NCBI GenBank assembly: GCA_030789695.1
Contig: CM061141.1
Location: 327,965,938 to 328,029,937, forward strand
Reading direction: 5' to 3'
DNA: 64,000 nt
DNA from: Scilla litardierei
Lineage: Eukaryota; Streptophyta; Magnoliopsida; Asparagales; Asparagaceae
Shown here: positions 1 through 11,779 of the stretch, in pieces
Layout: every line of letters begins with the position of its first letter
Numbering within the stretch: position 1 is the first letter of the stretch
Notes under the pieces: model-generated
Database searches by the model: none
Told to the model about the DNA's origin: nothing
The model's input: the letters and a program-made list of their open reading frames with translations, nothing else
Position numbers and translations under genes: made by a program

Positions 1-505
1 TCCCGCCAGATCGCACGACGAGCAGGCATTGATGCATGGAAATTCAGTCGCTGTTGGATTAAGATCCAACGGCATGCAACGAAGCCCAATGTATTCGAGA
101 TGCGGGCGACGTGGTCACCTTTGGACCGTGGGATTACGATCCAACGATCCACACGCCCAGACGAGGAGCGGGCGACGCGGCCGAATCCTGGCTGCTGATT
201 TGAGATCCAACGGCTGTACAGCGGCCGCCTCGAATTCGAATTCACGATTCGAATTCGTTTTCGACGGGCGACGTGGCGACTCTAGATCCGTTCGATAGTA
301 ATCGAACGGTGGACAAATTTCCGAACTCAGATCGGATTAAGAGAACGAAGAGGGCGCAGTAGAAACCGGATCTGCCACGTGTCATGACGAGGTGCGATCC
401 CGCACGAATCGTGCGGCTGAGGATTGCGGCGACGAGCGGATGTGGGTTTTGAGAGCTATTGGGTGCGGGTTTCGACCCGTTAACACACATTAAACCCGCA
501 ATGGC

Positions 506-515
506 TCTATATAAG
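506..515 (+). promoter_or_regulatory. TATA box of the alpha LTR
   Basis: TCTATATAAG stands at the U3/R transition of this LTR. The reverse-strand equivalents in the other copies are near 8820-8830 (TTATATATAAG) and near 16156-16166 (TATTTAAG variant), so the position is conserved across copies. Confidence 0.6.
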
Positions 516-1086
516 GTATTTCTAGGGTTTTGGGGCGTATTCTGGCGTATTCTTGGCGTATTGGAGGACTTAGGAGCCGAATTTTCTCTTTGAAAAATTC
601 TGTAAATTTCCAGAGGCCATTCTTCAGTTCCAGAGAGTTTTGAGGCTTAGCTTAGAGATTTGGTGATAGTTTCTTAAACTCATACCCCGTATTTGGGTGT
701 TTTTCATCGTATTTTGCTATTAGAACCATGTATTTTGCTATGAACTTTGTTTATTCTTGCATTATGAGTAGCTAAATCTTATTTGTGCATGGTATGAAGT
801 AGTTAGGGGATGTGAATCGTATTTGTTTGGTTGAATTTCATTGTGCTTAATCGATAATGTCGCTAAAGTTGTAGTTTTCATTATTAAATCCTCTTTTTCA
901 TCTTCCAAAAGAAGTGATTAAGTTGATGATCGTCCCAAAAGGGTGAGCTTTGATCTCTCCAAAAGAGAGTTTCATACCGTATTTGTAGGATTATAATATT
1001 AGCGATGATTTTATTCATATTGTGCTTGAACCCCCCAAAAGGGTATCCTCCGATGAATTGCTCCCAAAAGGAGAATTCATTGAGTT

Positions 1087-1091
1087 ATATT
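1087..1091. repeat. Target-site duplication of element A, left copy
   Basis: ATATT directly precedes the TG end of element A and recurs at 11775-11779 directly after its CA end. Removing A plus one copy rejoins the alpha LTR sequence (TTGAGTTATATT then GAGTATTTTCC) as found uninterrupted in the solo copies. Confidence 0.9.
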
Positions 1092-3442
1092 TGTTGGGGT
1101 TTTTGGCGGACCCCCAGAGCTCGGATCCGTATCCGTCCTAAGTCGGACGGACCACGGAGGCACAAAAGCGCAGCGGAAAACCAGAAATCAAAATTTCTAC
1201 ACTAGCTAAACTATTTAGCTAGGCTCTGGGGAGCCAGAACCTAGCCCGATCTATGCCAACTTTGGGTGGATCTGACCACCCCAAGAAGGATCTACAATAA
1301 AGCGACTAATAAAATCTACACTAAAATGCTTAACCACATACCCGGAATCTTGGCCCTGGAGCAGGCAAGATGTACTGCACCGTCTTAAGAAGCTCCACGT
1401 AGCCGAGCCGCGTTGCCTTGATCTGCCTGAGCCGCCTCGCACCCTCGCACCGATCCGCCCGAGCTGCTTTCTCCTCCGAGCCGATCACATGCGGTAGAAA
1501 GTTTCACTTGAGAAGAAACCCGCGTCTTAGACGTCCGGATCAGATCCAAACCCCCTTCGTAGTCGTGCTAGGACTACTCCGGAGAATAGGAAAATAGAGA
1601 GAGAGATTTAGTCACCGATCGAGCTTGCTCTAAAAATCTGGAGCTACTCGATCGTTGACTGGTGTGTTTTTCAACGAGGAGAGTGCACCCCTATTTATAT
1701 AGGGAGTGAGCACTCAACTTCTCGTTGCGGGCAATGTGGGACAATTCCCATGAAGAGAAAAATTCAATCAAGCCATTTGGCTTAATTTCAACTTTAAAGT
1801 TAGCCTTTCACAAAGTCAAACTTTAACGAATTAATTCTCCTTGCATACTAAACTTCAGACACCAAACAAGCTATCAATCAGAAGAGCTTGGAATGGTGAA
1901 CGCGTAGGAACTGACGGCGACGAATTTCGACTTCGTTTGACCCCTCAAACAATTGCTCAAAGTTTAGCAATTTCTCAAAATTCGTAGCCGTCATTAGGGG
2001 TTTCAAAAAACCCTAATTTGACTTAAGTTGCGGGCGCGCCCGCTAGGCTTAGCGGGCGCGCCCGCCCAAGGGAGCAAGGGCGGGCCGCTCGCCCGCTGCT
2101 GCAGTGGGCCGCGCTCGCTGTGCAGCGGGCGTGCGCCCGTTTTGCCTTTGCACATGGGCCTTTTGGCCCAGTGGGTCTAACCCACTTCTCCTTGAACTGT
2201 TTCCGCGTTTCTGGACTCGTTTGAGCTCCGATTTGGACGCGGTTTGAACCTGCGTTTAGACCGGGACGATCCCGTTATCCAGGTAACCCTTTCCAACAAG
2301 TTTGTTCCTACTAAATTTGTCGTAACTAATTTACAACGCGTTTAGTCAAAGTTAGCATCTAATGCAACGTTGTGTCCCTATTGCTAATGCGACTAACTTT
2401 CACAACTTAACTTGTGAATATCATCAAATGATATTTCTCTCTATTCTATATTCCTATTACTAAGACACGAACATTACTCGGTGTGAGACCCTACAGCCTG
2501 ACCTTACTACAGGTTGGGGCTCGAAACCCCTAGACGACGGTCACTACGAGCAGTAGCTGTCGTCCCTGTTTCAGAGTCATTATAGCGTGATCGACCCTTG
2601 ACAAAAGTATCATAGGGTTTGCATTGGCTGTGTCAGTGATGAATTCTGTTAGCTAAAATCCCTTCGTCATGACTGTGTTATTGTTGGCCTAGGGTATGGT
2701 TTTCTGTCAACCCTATTAGACAACATTGGTCAGTATACGGCGGTCTTTATTGTATACACGTTGTACTACTTACAACGTACCCCGGCCGAGGATTAACATA
2801 AAGACCGTACTGAGCCTGTAACACTAACTTCCCTTTAATGGAAGTGACGAATCACATCTTAGTCACTTACTCACCTCGAGAGTTTCAGGTGCAGCCCAAC
2901 CTAAGATCTTTCATCAGGACTTGTCCTCGAAGCTAGATCATGGGTCTAAGCTACACCGTTCGCACACAGGTCGGTACAGATGACTTCAGGTCTTAAGGAT
3001 CAACTAACCTATCATCACCCTAGAGTTATTAAAGACAGAGCATTAAAGTTAACCATTTAATAACTCTAACTTGGTCGTTCAGTGAACTCATTCTCCAATG
3101 AGCACCTGTGTCTCGTCTCCGACTTCACCAAGTCGAATGACTATGAGATCATTATTACCCGAAGGTAAGACGAAGACACAGTGATCTATCCGATGTGTCG
3201 ATATCCATTTCTCGACACATCTATGATCACGAACCGTTTAAGACTTACGTTTCTATTCGGTCGCTTACTTACTCATAATCGAGATCTCATCTAGATATGT
3301 AATGACCTAACTATAAGTCTATGGATATTATCTAAGTATATTAATACAAATATTTTTATACTTAGAATAATACGTACCATATACGGTATGAACAAGACGT
3401 ATAATCAAGATAAATTGCCTTATGGGCATATATCTTCCTACA
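1092..3442 (-). mobile_element. Element A 3' LTR
   Basis: A 2351-bp LTR whose plus-strand ends are TGTTGGGG and CTTCCTACA, so in element sense it runs TGTAGGAAG...CCCCAACA. It matches 7425-7863 plus 9787-11774 closely. A minus-strand TATA box (TATATAAATAG) lies at about 1691-1702. It carries a shortened version of the GC-rich palindromic array (about 2036-2140) that is longer in the 5' LTR. Confidence 0.9.
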
Positions 3443-3452
3443 TCTCCCACTT
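3443..3452 (-). other. Polypurine tract of element A
   Basis: In element sense AAGTGGGAGA abuts the TGTAGG start of the 3' LTR, as expected for plus-strand priming in plant copia elements. A related AGTGGGAGC motif lies inside the element at about 3882-3897 and is conserved in element D near 63742-63756. Confidence 0.75.
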
Positions 3453-4682
3453 GCACTTAGGCTATTTATCTCGGTATCTCATACCGTTATAGCATATCAG
3501 TCACTTTGACATTTGATATGGCAAACCTAAGAATGGTTCTACTAATAAGTATCTACAATGAATTTTAATGGATTGAAATTACATCTCTTGTTCACACAGG
3601 GTTGATCCTTTGGGAAAAAATGATCTGGATCAATTTTCCTAACTTTGTATAGCTAACAATTAGCTTATACGATTTAGATGTGGGGTCTAATATTTCCGTA
3701 AGTCAGTTCTAGCTTACTCCACTTTATTGTGTCAATATGTCAAGTACATATTTGACACCCTAAGTCTCTAAATGTATACGATTAAATCAAAACAATTTTG
3801 ACTTAATGATTTATATAGAAGATTCATTAAAGTGAAATATCCTTTTTACTTAGTCCGAAAAACGGAACTAAGTATATGAGCTCGCTCCCACTGACTTTAA
3901 GAATTACCTGGTTAAATTTCTTCAACATAATATCTAAATCATATTTAGATTTATGTGCAAAAATAACCATTTGGTAAGTGCCTCAGATGGAATGCACAAG
4001 TGCCAGGTTCGGTTTGACGAATGAGTCAAGTCAAGATCGTTTTAAGGAATCTTGACATTGACTCGTTCAATCAAAACGTCCTACACTATACTTATTCCTT
4101 TAACCACATTTAGTATTGACTTTTTAATAACTAAATGCAAATAATCAAGAATTAATCTTGATATGCGTATATTTGTGATTGCACACAATTTATACGCCCC
4201 CTGGAACCTATACTTAACTATTGATTGACTTTTAACATTTAGTCAGCTCCAAAAACAATATTATCAAAGCTATGCAATATTATTCGAGAATATACGCAAC
4301 CATCACAGAAAAGCCACATTCACAGAATTTAAGCCGATTCAATCTCAATTGCAACAAACGAGACATCCATTCCAAAACAACGGGTTCATGAAAAGAACCT
4401 TAACTTGTTTATCAAAAATAAACCTTGAGTGCAAAGCACTCATTCATTGTTTTCGATCATTAAAGATGATACATTTTATTCAAATAAGAAAAATATCATC
4501 TCCATCACGATCATCGTCTCCAGAAGTCTTTGAGCGGTCCCAGCAGCAACTGTTGCTTTGATTGCTGATCGATCTCCGTACTTCTCCAATCTCCGGTTCT
4601 TATCAGCCACCTGTATACAGTACACAGATGTCTATAAGTATCTCATACTATATGAATGGAAATAATTGCATTTAATTGAATT
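3453..4682 (-). other. Element A non-coding 3' region
   Basis: About 1.2 kb between the gag stop and the PPT. It is AT-rich with no ORF worth reporting and no recognisable pol remnant. In an autonomous relative pol would lie here. The part around 3880-3900 aligns by eye with element D around 63740. Confidence 0.6.
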
Positions 4683-5507
4683 TTAATTTGTACCTGAGGT
4701 AGAGGCATCAGCATGCCCCTTCTTCTTCTCTGCAAGATAGATCTTGCAGTTCCTCTTCCAGTGACCAATCTTGTGGCAATGGAAGCACTCAGACTTCGAC
4801 GGGGCCCCTTTGTTCTTCTTCTTCCCATTCTTAGCCTTCGCAGGTTGTGGGACCTGCCTCTTCTTCCCTTTGCCTTTCGGCTGGTCGGAAGTAGCAGAGC
4901 CAACAACCAGTGCAGTCGGCTTCTTCTCAATTTCCTCAAACTGCCGGAGCATATTGAGGAGACCAGGAAGATCCGTCTCAAGGCTGTTCATTATAAAGCC
5001 AGTTATAAAGGGCTTGAACTCGGGAGTTAAAGACTTTAGGATAATGTCTGTGGACATCTCATTGTCCAGGACAAATCCTAACTGGGCGGCGTCCTCTACA
5101 TACCCGATCATCTTGATAACATGATCTTGTACGGGCCCTGTCGTCATCTTCGTGCCCCAGAGGTTACTGGTAGCTTCGAACTTGGCAGCTCTAGATCGCT
5201 TGCCATACAACTCTTGTGCCTTAAGGAGTATGCTCTGAACATCCATATGTTCATGCTTCCTTTGCAGTTCGTTGGTCATCGAAGCTAGAGTAAGGCATCT
5301 TGCCTTCTCTGCATCCATCTGGTACAACTTGAAGGCTTCTTTCTCTTCGTGGGTCGAATCCTCATCGGGCTTCTCCGGAGCGTCCTCGAACAATATGTAT
5401 CCAATCCCAGCTAGGGAAAGGACCAACTTAATGTTCCTAAGCCAGTCTTTGTAGTTGGTTCCATCCAGCACGTTCTTTTCTACCATGTATTTTAGACCTG
5501 AGTCCAT
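4683..5507 (-). CDS. gag: Ty1/copia gag (capsid/nucleocapsid) of element A
   Basis: An uninterrupted 274-residue gag. It opens MDSGLKYMVEKNVLDGTNY, the usual copia capsid start with an LDGxNYxDW box at about residues 14-22 (here LDGTNYKDW). The capsid (UBN2-type) region runs to about residue 190 and includes QDHVIKMIGY and LLNMLRQFEE. A basic Lys/Arg-rich linker follows (about 210-235), then a CCHC zinc knuckle CFHCHKIGHWKRNC (C-x2-C-x4-H-x4-C) near residue 240 and a Lys-rich tail. Gag forms the virus-like particle and packages RNA. The sequence pattern resembles the Angela/TAR lineage. No pol follows, so enzymes must come in trans. The intact frame suggests selection or youth. Confidence 0.88.
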   Translation of the reverse strand: MDSGLKYMVEKNVLDGTNYKDWLRNIKLVLSLAGIGYILFEDAPEKPDEDSTHEEKEAFKLYQMDAEKARCLTLASMTNELQRKHEHMDVQSILLKAQELYGKRSRAAKFEATSNLWGTKMTTGPVQDHVIKMIGYVEDAAQLGFVLDNEMSTDIILKSLTPEFKPFITGFIMNSLETDLPGLLNMLRQFEEIEKKPTALVVGSATSDQPKGKGKKRQVPQPAKAKNGKKKNKGAPSKSECFHCHKIGHWKRNCKIYLAEKKKGHADASTSGTN

Positions 5508-7410
5508 TCTGCATTTTATAGATACTTTAGTTAGTATATGTTCGTAGTATAGTTTTAATGGTTTTAATAAAACTATATTCTCCCACTAAATTTATTTAAA
5601 GCCATAATAATAAACAATTTATTATAAAATAACATTTGTGAGAGAGGGATCCGACTACCCTGAGTCTGACAACCTTGAGTGTATCTCAACAATTTGTCCG
5701 ACTCTGCAATCGGTAGACGAACTCGTCGTCAATCATATTTACTATGATTCCCTATCGATTTTACCCCTAGTCATTTGTGATCATGAGTGTGCTCAACCGG
5801 ATCACAATGTCTAGCCTAGTCGGACCCTTGTTTTCGTGTCTAGCCTGACTTGCCCCTTTGCTCGGTGTATGCATGACGCGCCGGTTTGGGTCAGGTCTTA
5901 GACTACATTCTTGGTTAGACTTACGCCGAAGCTCGAGGGATGAGACAACAGTTTCAGTCAGGTTAGATGTCAATCAAGAAATCGGTTTCTATAAGATTGA
6001 CATGTCACGGCTTGAGTGTAGCTCAACAACCGAAACATGTTTCTTACAGTTGCCAACTCCTAAAACAAGGAGGGCTACGATTTATCTTGAACAAGATTAT
6101 TATCGTATTGACTTAGGTATAGTCGATGGACTTACATAGTCATGAATCGACTCCTTGCGGTCCAGCGGACGCGGCCAGGGAATTGACTAAGCCAGGACCA
6201 CTTGTTACCTAGTCTAGCTAGGTTGGTCCAAAAACTTTAGCCAAGCACATTGACCGACATCATGATCCATTGAAGGAGTTGTCATCAATCTTATGTTTTC
6301 CAAACAACTAAATGGCTTTTAATTAAGAGAACTAGTTAATCCTTATCAACTAGTTGATCCTAAAAATTCAAAATTTTTCAGATTGGTTGAACATCTTTTA
6401 TTAAGTCCTTATCAACTATAAGGTTCTACGTTCAACTTGCTACCCCAATCTAATTAGGATTTTAATAAAACAATTCAACATTGTCTTTTTATGAAAATCA
6501 TTTAATTGAACGTTTTAATGAAATGATTTACAAAACAAAAGGGACTACCCTAATCTGGTATTAGGTTCGATGTTGTTTTGTTTTATCAAACATAGCATGT
6601 CACTATCTTGTTTTAATGGCTAACCTAACAAGGTTTGTGAATACATTATTCAACATGAAATGAAACAGCTACTTTATCTGCATATAATAAAGTTTCATTT
6701 TAGTGACATATGAAGTGTATTTGCAAGTTCAACATTATCTGCATAATTAAAACATGCAAATCTAAATTTTAACACTTAAAATTAAAGATTAAAAATTTAA
6801 AGCCTCCATAATAATTTTATCGCATAAAACTAGGTCGAACAAAATTATCTAATAATTTTTAAACTTAGGCCTTTAAAGTTCTTAATCTCATTTCTAAAAT
6901 TAAATATCTCATAAAAATTTTAGAAAACATATATGTAAAATAAAAGAAAAAGTTTAGATTTCATCTCATGAAAATAAAATATTTCTTAAAGTTTACATAT
7001 CCATTAAAACAATTTTAAACAATTTTAAAATCTTTTAGAAATCCTTTTAGAAGCTTTCAAATAAGGTTCAAAGATCTCTAACTTTTATGTAACTAAAGAA
7101 AACCTTTACATTTCAAAAATAAAAATTTTTCTATAAAGTTTACATAAACTTTAAATACTCTTTAAAATTTTTTAATGTCACATAATAAAAATTTATAAAG
7201 TATTTAAAACATAGGAGACTTCTTTTAGATTTATCGCATAAAAATAATTTGTCCCAAAATTAAAATAAATTTCCGTGTTGCAAAATTAATTTTTGAAACA
7301 CAAAAATATTTTCAAAACTAATTTAACATAAAGCTAAAAAGTTTTGCACATGAAAGCTAAGCATTTTTTAATAATTAAAAAGTCGCTATAGTAGATCTAT
7401 AGCATAACCG
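5508..7410 (-). other. Element A long 5' leader
   Basis: About 1.9 kb between PBS and gag with no coding capacity. It is strongly AT-rich from 6300 to 7380. Hairpin motifs of the form TTGAGTGTAGCTCAAC occur at 5673-5690 and 6011-6027; similar motifs lie in the leader of element D. The stretch 6100-6270 aligns in reverse with D at about 61145-61290, confirming the relationship. Confidence 0.7.
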
Positions 7411-7411
7411 T

Positions 7412-7423
7412 GCTCTGATACCA
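7412..7423 (-). other. Primer-binding site of element A
   Basis: In element sense TGGTATCAGAGC, complementary to the 3' end of plant initiator tRNA-Met, placed right inside the 5' LTR end (LTR starts at 7425). It fixes the element orientation as minus. Confidence 0.92.
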
Positions 7424-7863
7424 CTGTTGGGGTTTTTGGCGGACCCCCAGAGCTCGGATCCGTATCCGTCCTAAGTCGGATTGACCACGGAGGCACAAAA
7501 GCGCAGCGGAAAACCAGAAATCAAAATTTCTACACTAGATAAACTATTTAGCTAGGCTCTGGGGAGCCAGAACCTAGCCCGATCTATGCCAACTTTGGGT
7601 GGATCTGACCACCCCAAGAAGGATCTACACTAAAGCGACTAATAAAATCTACACTAAAAATGCTTGACCACATACCCGGAATCTTGGCCCTGGGGCAGGC
7701 AAGATGTACCGCACCGTCTTGAGAAGCTCCTCGTAGCCGAGCCGCGTTGACTCGATCTGCCTGAGCCGCCTCGCACCCTCGCACCGATCCGCCCGAGCTG
7801 CTTTCGCCTCCGAGCCGATCACACACGGTAGAAAGTTTCACTTGAGAAGAAACCCGCGTCTTA

Positions 7864-9786
7864 TGGTGGGACCGAAAAGGTGCTCTCTCTCAAGTGCAAG
7901 AGTCCGTACAAGTAGTAAAATCTGGGAGTCCAGATGTCGTATCCACGGGAAGAAATCTGTTGCAACAACAGTTCAAATCAAATAGAAAGCCTACGAAAAG
8001 AAACTAACCACTTCAACAATGATGATGGTGATGGTGATGTGAACACGTGAAAAATGCGAACAAAGAAAAATACGTGTACGAAAATACCTATAAAGAGTAT
8101 GCACTTGGTATGGGTTCGTTAGGATCAACGATTCGTATTAATTGGGTTGATAGGTACAACGCAATGAATTCTCCTTTTGGGAGCAATTCACCGGAAAATA
8201 CCCAATATAACTCAATGAATTCTCCTTTTGGGAGCAACTCATCGGAAGATGCCCTTTTGGGGGTTCAAACACAATATTCAAAACGATCGTCGCTAAAGTT
8301 ATAATACGATATGAAACTCTCTTTTGGAGAGATCAAAACTACGGTATGACACTCCCTTTTGGGGAGATCAAAACTCACCCTTTTGGGGCGATCATCAACT
8401 TAATTAATTCTTTTGGAATCTAAAAAAGTCGATTTACGAACAAAGATTACAATTTTAGCGACGTTTAACGATTTAGCACATGGAATTTCAACCAAACTAA
8501 CACAAATTACAGCTCCTAACTACTCCATACCAAGCACAATTAAGTTTTAGCTACTCATAATTTCAGAATAAACAAGTTCCATAGCCAAATACATCAAGAA
8601 TATAGCAAAATACGGTAGAAAAAGCACTAATTAAGGAGTTTAAGTTAAGAATTCATCACCAAATATCCTTGAAAAGACATCAAAACTATCTGGAAATAAG
8701 AAAATAGCCTCTGGAATTTTACAGAATTTTTCAGGGGGAGAATACGGCTCCTAGAGCCTCCAATACGCTCGAAATACGCCCCAATCTGCTTGAATAATCT
8801 CAAAAAACCCTAAATACGCTTATATATAAATCATTGCGGGTTTACTGTGCTATCGGGTTCAAAACCCGCTTCATTTACGCGCCCGATCGAATCCAAACCG
8901 TTGATCTCGAGCGGGGCAAATTGTGGCCGCTCATCAAAGGCGGGATCGCACCAAACACCGCCACGTGTCCCTTCGTAGCGGATCCATCTCGCTTGCGCCC
9001 GCATCCGCGTTGATTCTCCGAGTCCAATTTGGCGTCGTTATGGGCCGTTGGATGCAAGATCCAACGGATCCGCTTTTGCCACGTCGCCGCATCAAAACCC
9101 TTCGCTCAGATCGCTTATCAAAATGCGGGGTGAATGGCAGCCGTTTGATCGTCATCGTACGCACAAGAATTCGCCACGTCGCTCGAGAATCTCGCCCGAT
9201 CCGCTCTTTGTCCGCTGCGTTGCACACCGTTGGATTTGAATCGAACGGTCAGGATCGTCGCTTCGTTTTCAAAATGCGGGTTGAGTTCTGGCCGTTCGAT
9301 GGGGCGGGGATGCGCTCGATGGCCGCCACGTGGAGCTCAAGGACGTTGCGCTGCTTCGTTTTTCGTTGCGTGTGGGCCGTTGGATCGTGATCGAGCGGCC
9401 ACCAAAAATCCGTGTCGCTCGCGCTGTGAACCGTTCGATCTGAGCGGGAATTCGTGGATGCGCGCCACCGCATGCGCCAAGATTCGTGCGCATTTATTTA
9501 TTTTCCAATAAATAGTATTCTGCATTCAAAAATTCACAGTAATTAGCACATGTCTCAGAAAAATACAAATAAATAGTCGTTGGAATCGTGAGATCGAGAC
9601 GGTGCTAGGAAAAATATAATAAGTGTAGAAATACTTCATTATTTGCTGTTTTGTGCTCAAATAGTGTGTTTTCTCTAATAAAAAAATGTGTAGAAAATAC
9701 GTATGAATTAGAGATAAATGTAGCATCACATGAGCACAAAATAGGGCTAAATGGGGGGTTAAATATGTAATATTGAACCCGAATCA
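7864..9786 (-). mobile_element. Solo LTR of family alpha, inside element A's 5' LTR
   Basis: A 1923-bp TG...CA unit (plus-strand ends TGGTGGGACC and CCCGAATCA) flanked by a perfect TSD, TCTTA (7859-7863 and 9787-9791). No internal domain, PBS or PPT is present, so it is a solo LTR. It aligns in parallel with 15220-16927 and in reverse with 1-1091/11780-12129. Sense is minus, judged by the TATA box near 8820-8830. U3 (about 8880-9480) carries dyads such as CGTTGGAT...ATCCAACG; R/U5 (about 8190-8400) carries the CCTTTTGGGAG repeats. Several ORFs inside it are chance readings of GC-rich dyads. Confidence 0.92.
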
Positions 9787-10289
9787 TCTTAGACGTCCGG
9801 ATCAAATCCAAACCCCCTTCGTAGTCGTGCTAGGACTACTCCGGAGAATAGGAAAATAGAGAGAGAGATTTAGTCGCCGATCGAGCTTGCTCTAAAAATC
9901 TGGAGCTACTCGATCGTTGACTGGTGTGTTTTTCAACGAGGAGAGTGCACCCCTATTTATATAGGGAGTGAGCACTCAACTTCTCGTTGCGGGCAATGTG
10001 GGACAATTCCCATGAAGAGAAAAATTCAATTAAGCCATTTGGCTTAATTTCAACTTTAAAGTTAGCCTTTCACAAAGTCAAACTTTAACGAATTAATTCT
10101 CCCTGCATACTAAACTTCAGACACCAAACAAGCTATCAATCAGAAGAGCTTGGAATGGTGAATGCGTAGGAACTGACGGCGACGAATTTCGACTTCGTTT
10201 GACCCCTCAAACAATTGCTCAAAGTTTAGCAATTTCTCAAAATTCGTAGCCGTCATTAGGGGTTTCAAAAAACCCTAATTTGACTTAAG

Positions 10290-10475
10290 TTGCGGGCGCG
10301 CCCGCTAGGCTTAGCGGGCGCGCCCGCCCAAGGGAGCAAGGGCGGGCCGCCCGCCCGCTGCCGCAGCGGGCCGCGCCCGCTGGTGCAGCGGGCGCCCGCC
10401 CGCTGCACACAGCGGGCCTCGCCCGCTGCTGCAGCGGGCGTGCGCCCGCTGCAGCCAGCGGGCGGCGCCCGTTTT
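10290..10475. repeat. GC-rich palindromic minisatellite in element A LTR
   Basis: Roughly 18-22-bp imperfect units around GCCCGCTGCNGCAGCGGGC, each near-palindromic. The 3' LTR copy (about 2036-2140) has fewer units, so the array has changed length since insertion. Element D has a different GC palindrome at the equivalent LTR position (59025-59160). Confidence 0.8.
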
Positions 10476-11774
10476 GCCTTTGCACATGGGCCTTTTGGCC
10501 CAGTGGGTCTAACCCACTTCTCCTTGAACTGTTTCTGCGTTTCTGGACTCGTTTGAGCTCCGATTTGGACGCGGTTTGAACCTGTGTTTAGACCGGGACG
10601 ATCCCGTTATCCAGGTAATCCTTTCCAACAAGTTTGTTCCTACTAAATCTGTCGTAACTAATTTACAACGCGTTTAGTCAAAGTTAGCATCTAATGCAAC
10701 GTTGTGTCCATATTGCTAATGCGACTAACTTTCACAACTTAACTTGTGAATATCGTCAAATGATATTTCTCTCTATTCTATATTCCTATTACTAAGACAC
10801 GAACACTACTCGGTGTGAGACCCTACAGCCTGACCTTACTACAGGTTGGGGCTCGAAACCCCTAGACGACGGTCACTACGAGCAGTAGCTGTCGTCCCTG
10901 TTTCAGAGTCATCATAACGTGCTCGACCCTTAACAAAATTATCATAGGGTTTGCATTGGCTGTGTTAGTGATGAATTCCGTTAGCTAAAATCCCTTCGTC
11001 AAGACTGTGTTATTGTTGGCCTAGGGTATGGTTTTCTGTCAACCCTATTAGACAACATTGGTCAGTATACGGCGGTCTTTATTGTATACACGTTGTACTA
11101 CTTACAACGTACCCCGGCCGAGGATTAACATAAAGACCGTACTGAGCCTGTAACACTAACTTCCCTTTAATGGAAGTGACGAATCCCATCTTAGTCACTT
11201 ACTCACCTCGAGAGTTTCAGATACAGCCCAACCTAAGATCTTTCATCAGGACTTGTCCTCGAAGCTAGATCATGGGTCTAAGCTACACCGTTCGCTCACA
11301 GGTCGGTACAGATGACTTCAGGTCTTAAGGATAAACTAACCTATCATCACCCTAGAGTTATTAAAGACATATCATTAAATTTAACCATTTAATAACTCTA
11401 ACTTGGTCGTTCAGTGAACTCATTCTCCAATGAGCACCTGTGTCTCGTCTCCGACTTCACTAAGTCGAATGACTATGAGATCATCATTACCCGAAGGTAA
11501 GACGAAGACACAGTGATCTATCCGATGTGTCGATATCCAGTTCTCGACACATCTATGATCACAAACCGTTTAAGACTTACGTTTCTATTCGGTCGCTTAC
11601 TTACTCATAATCGAGATCTCATCTAGATATGTAAGGACCTAACTATAAGTCTATGGATATTATCTAAGTATATTAATACAAATGTTTTTATACTTAGAAT
11701 AATACGTACCATATACGGTATGAACAAGACGTATAATCAAGATAAATTGCCTTATGGGCATATATCTTCCTACA

Positions 11775-11779
11775 ATATT
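11775..11779. repeat. Target-site duplication of element A, right copy
   Basis: ATATT, identical to 1087-1091, directly after the CTTCCTACA end of element A. Confidence 0.9.

Larger units (their letters stand above)
1..1091 (+). mobile_element. LTR of family alpha, first part (split by element A)
   Basis: This is the U3-R-U5 part of an LTR whose start lies left of the window; it resumes at 11780 and ends ...CCTACCA at 12129. Identity comes from alignment by eye, in reverse orientation, with the solo LTRs at 7864-9786 and 15220-16927. A TATA box (CTATATAAG, 507-515) followed by the transcript-like AGGGTTTTGGGGCGTATTC string sets the sense strand as plus. U3 (about 40-315) holds spaced dyads of the type TTGGAT...GATCCAA. 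The R/U5 part (about 905-1085) holds repeated CCAAAAG hairpin motifs. Whether it is a solo LTR or one end of a full element cannot be decided because the left end is missing. Confidence 0.8.
1092..11774 (-). mobile_element. Element A: gag-only (TR-GAG-type) LTR retrotransposon
   Basis: A complete element in minus orientation: 5' LTR 7425-11774 (containing a nested 1.9-kb LTR), PBS 7412-7423, gag 4683-5507, PPT 3443-3452, 3' LTR 1092-3442, flanked by TSD ATATT. The internal region is about 4 kb. It encodes only a Ty1/copia gag similar in layout to the Angela/TAR lineage; no protease, integrase, reverse transcriptase or RNase H can be seen in any frame. Such an element would need enzymes from an autonomous relative. 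The two LTRs differ only by scattered substitutions and by copy number of a GC-rich array, so insertion is fairly recent. Element D (57675 onward) is a related family member. Confidence 0.88.
7425..11774 (-). mobile_element. Element A 5' LTR, interrupted by a solo LTR
   Basis: The LTR consists of 7425-7863 and 9787-11774 (about 2.4 kb together), with an alpha solo LTR inserted in between. The TATA box is at about 9952-9963 on the minus strand. Compared with the 3' LTR it shows scattered point differences plus a longer GC palindrome array at 10290-10475. It ends at 11774 next to TSD ATATT. Confidence 0.9.

Noticed and set aside
8875..9525. Several overlapping ORFs on both strands
   Set aside because: They fall in the U3 dyad array of an alpha solo LTR with perfect TSD; GC-rich palindromes produce open frames on both strands.
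10285..10556. Mirror ORFs rich in Ala/Arg/Pro
   Set aside because: They translate the GC palindrome minisatellite in the element A LTR.
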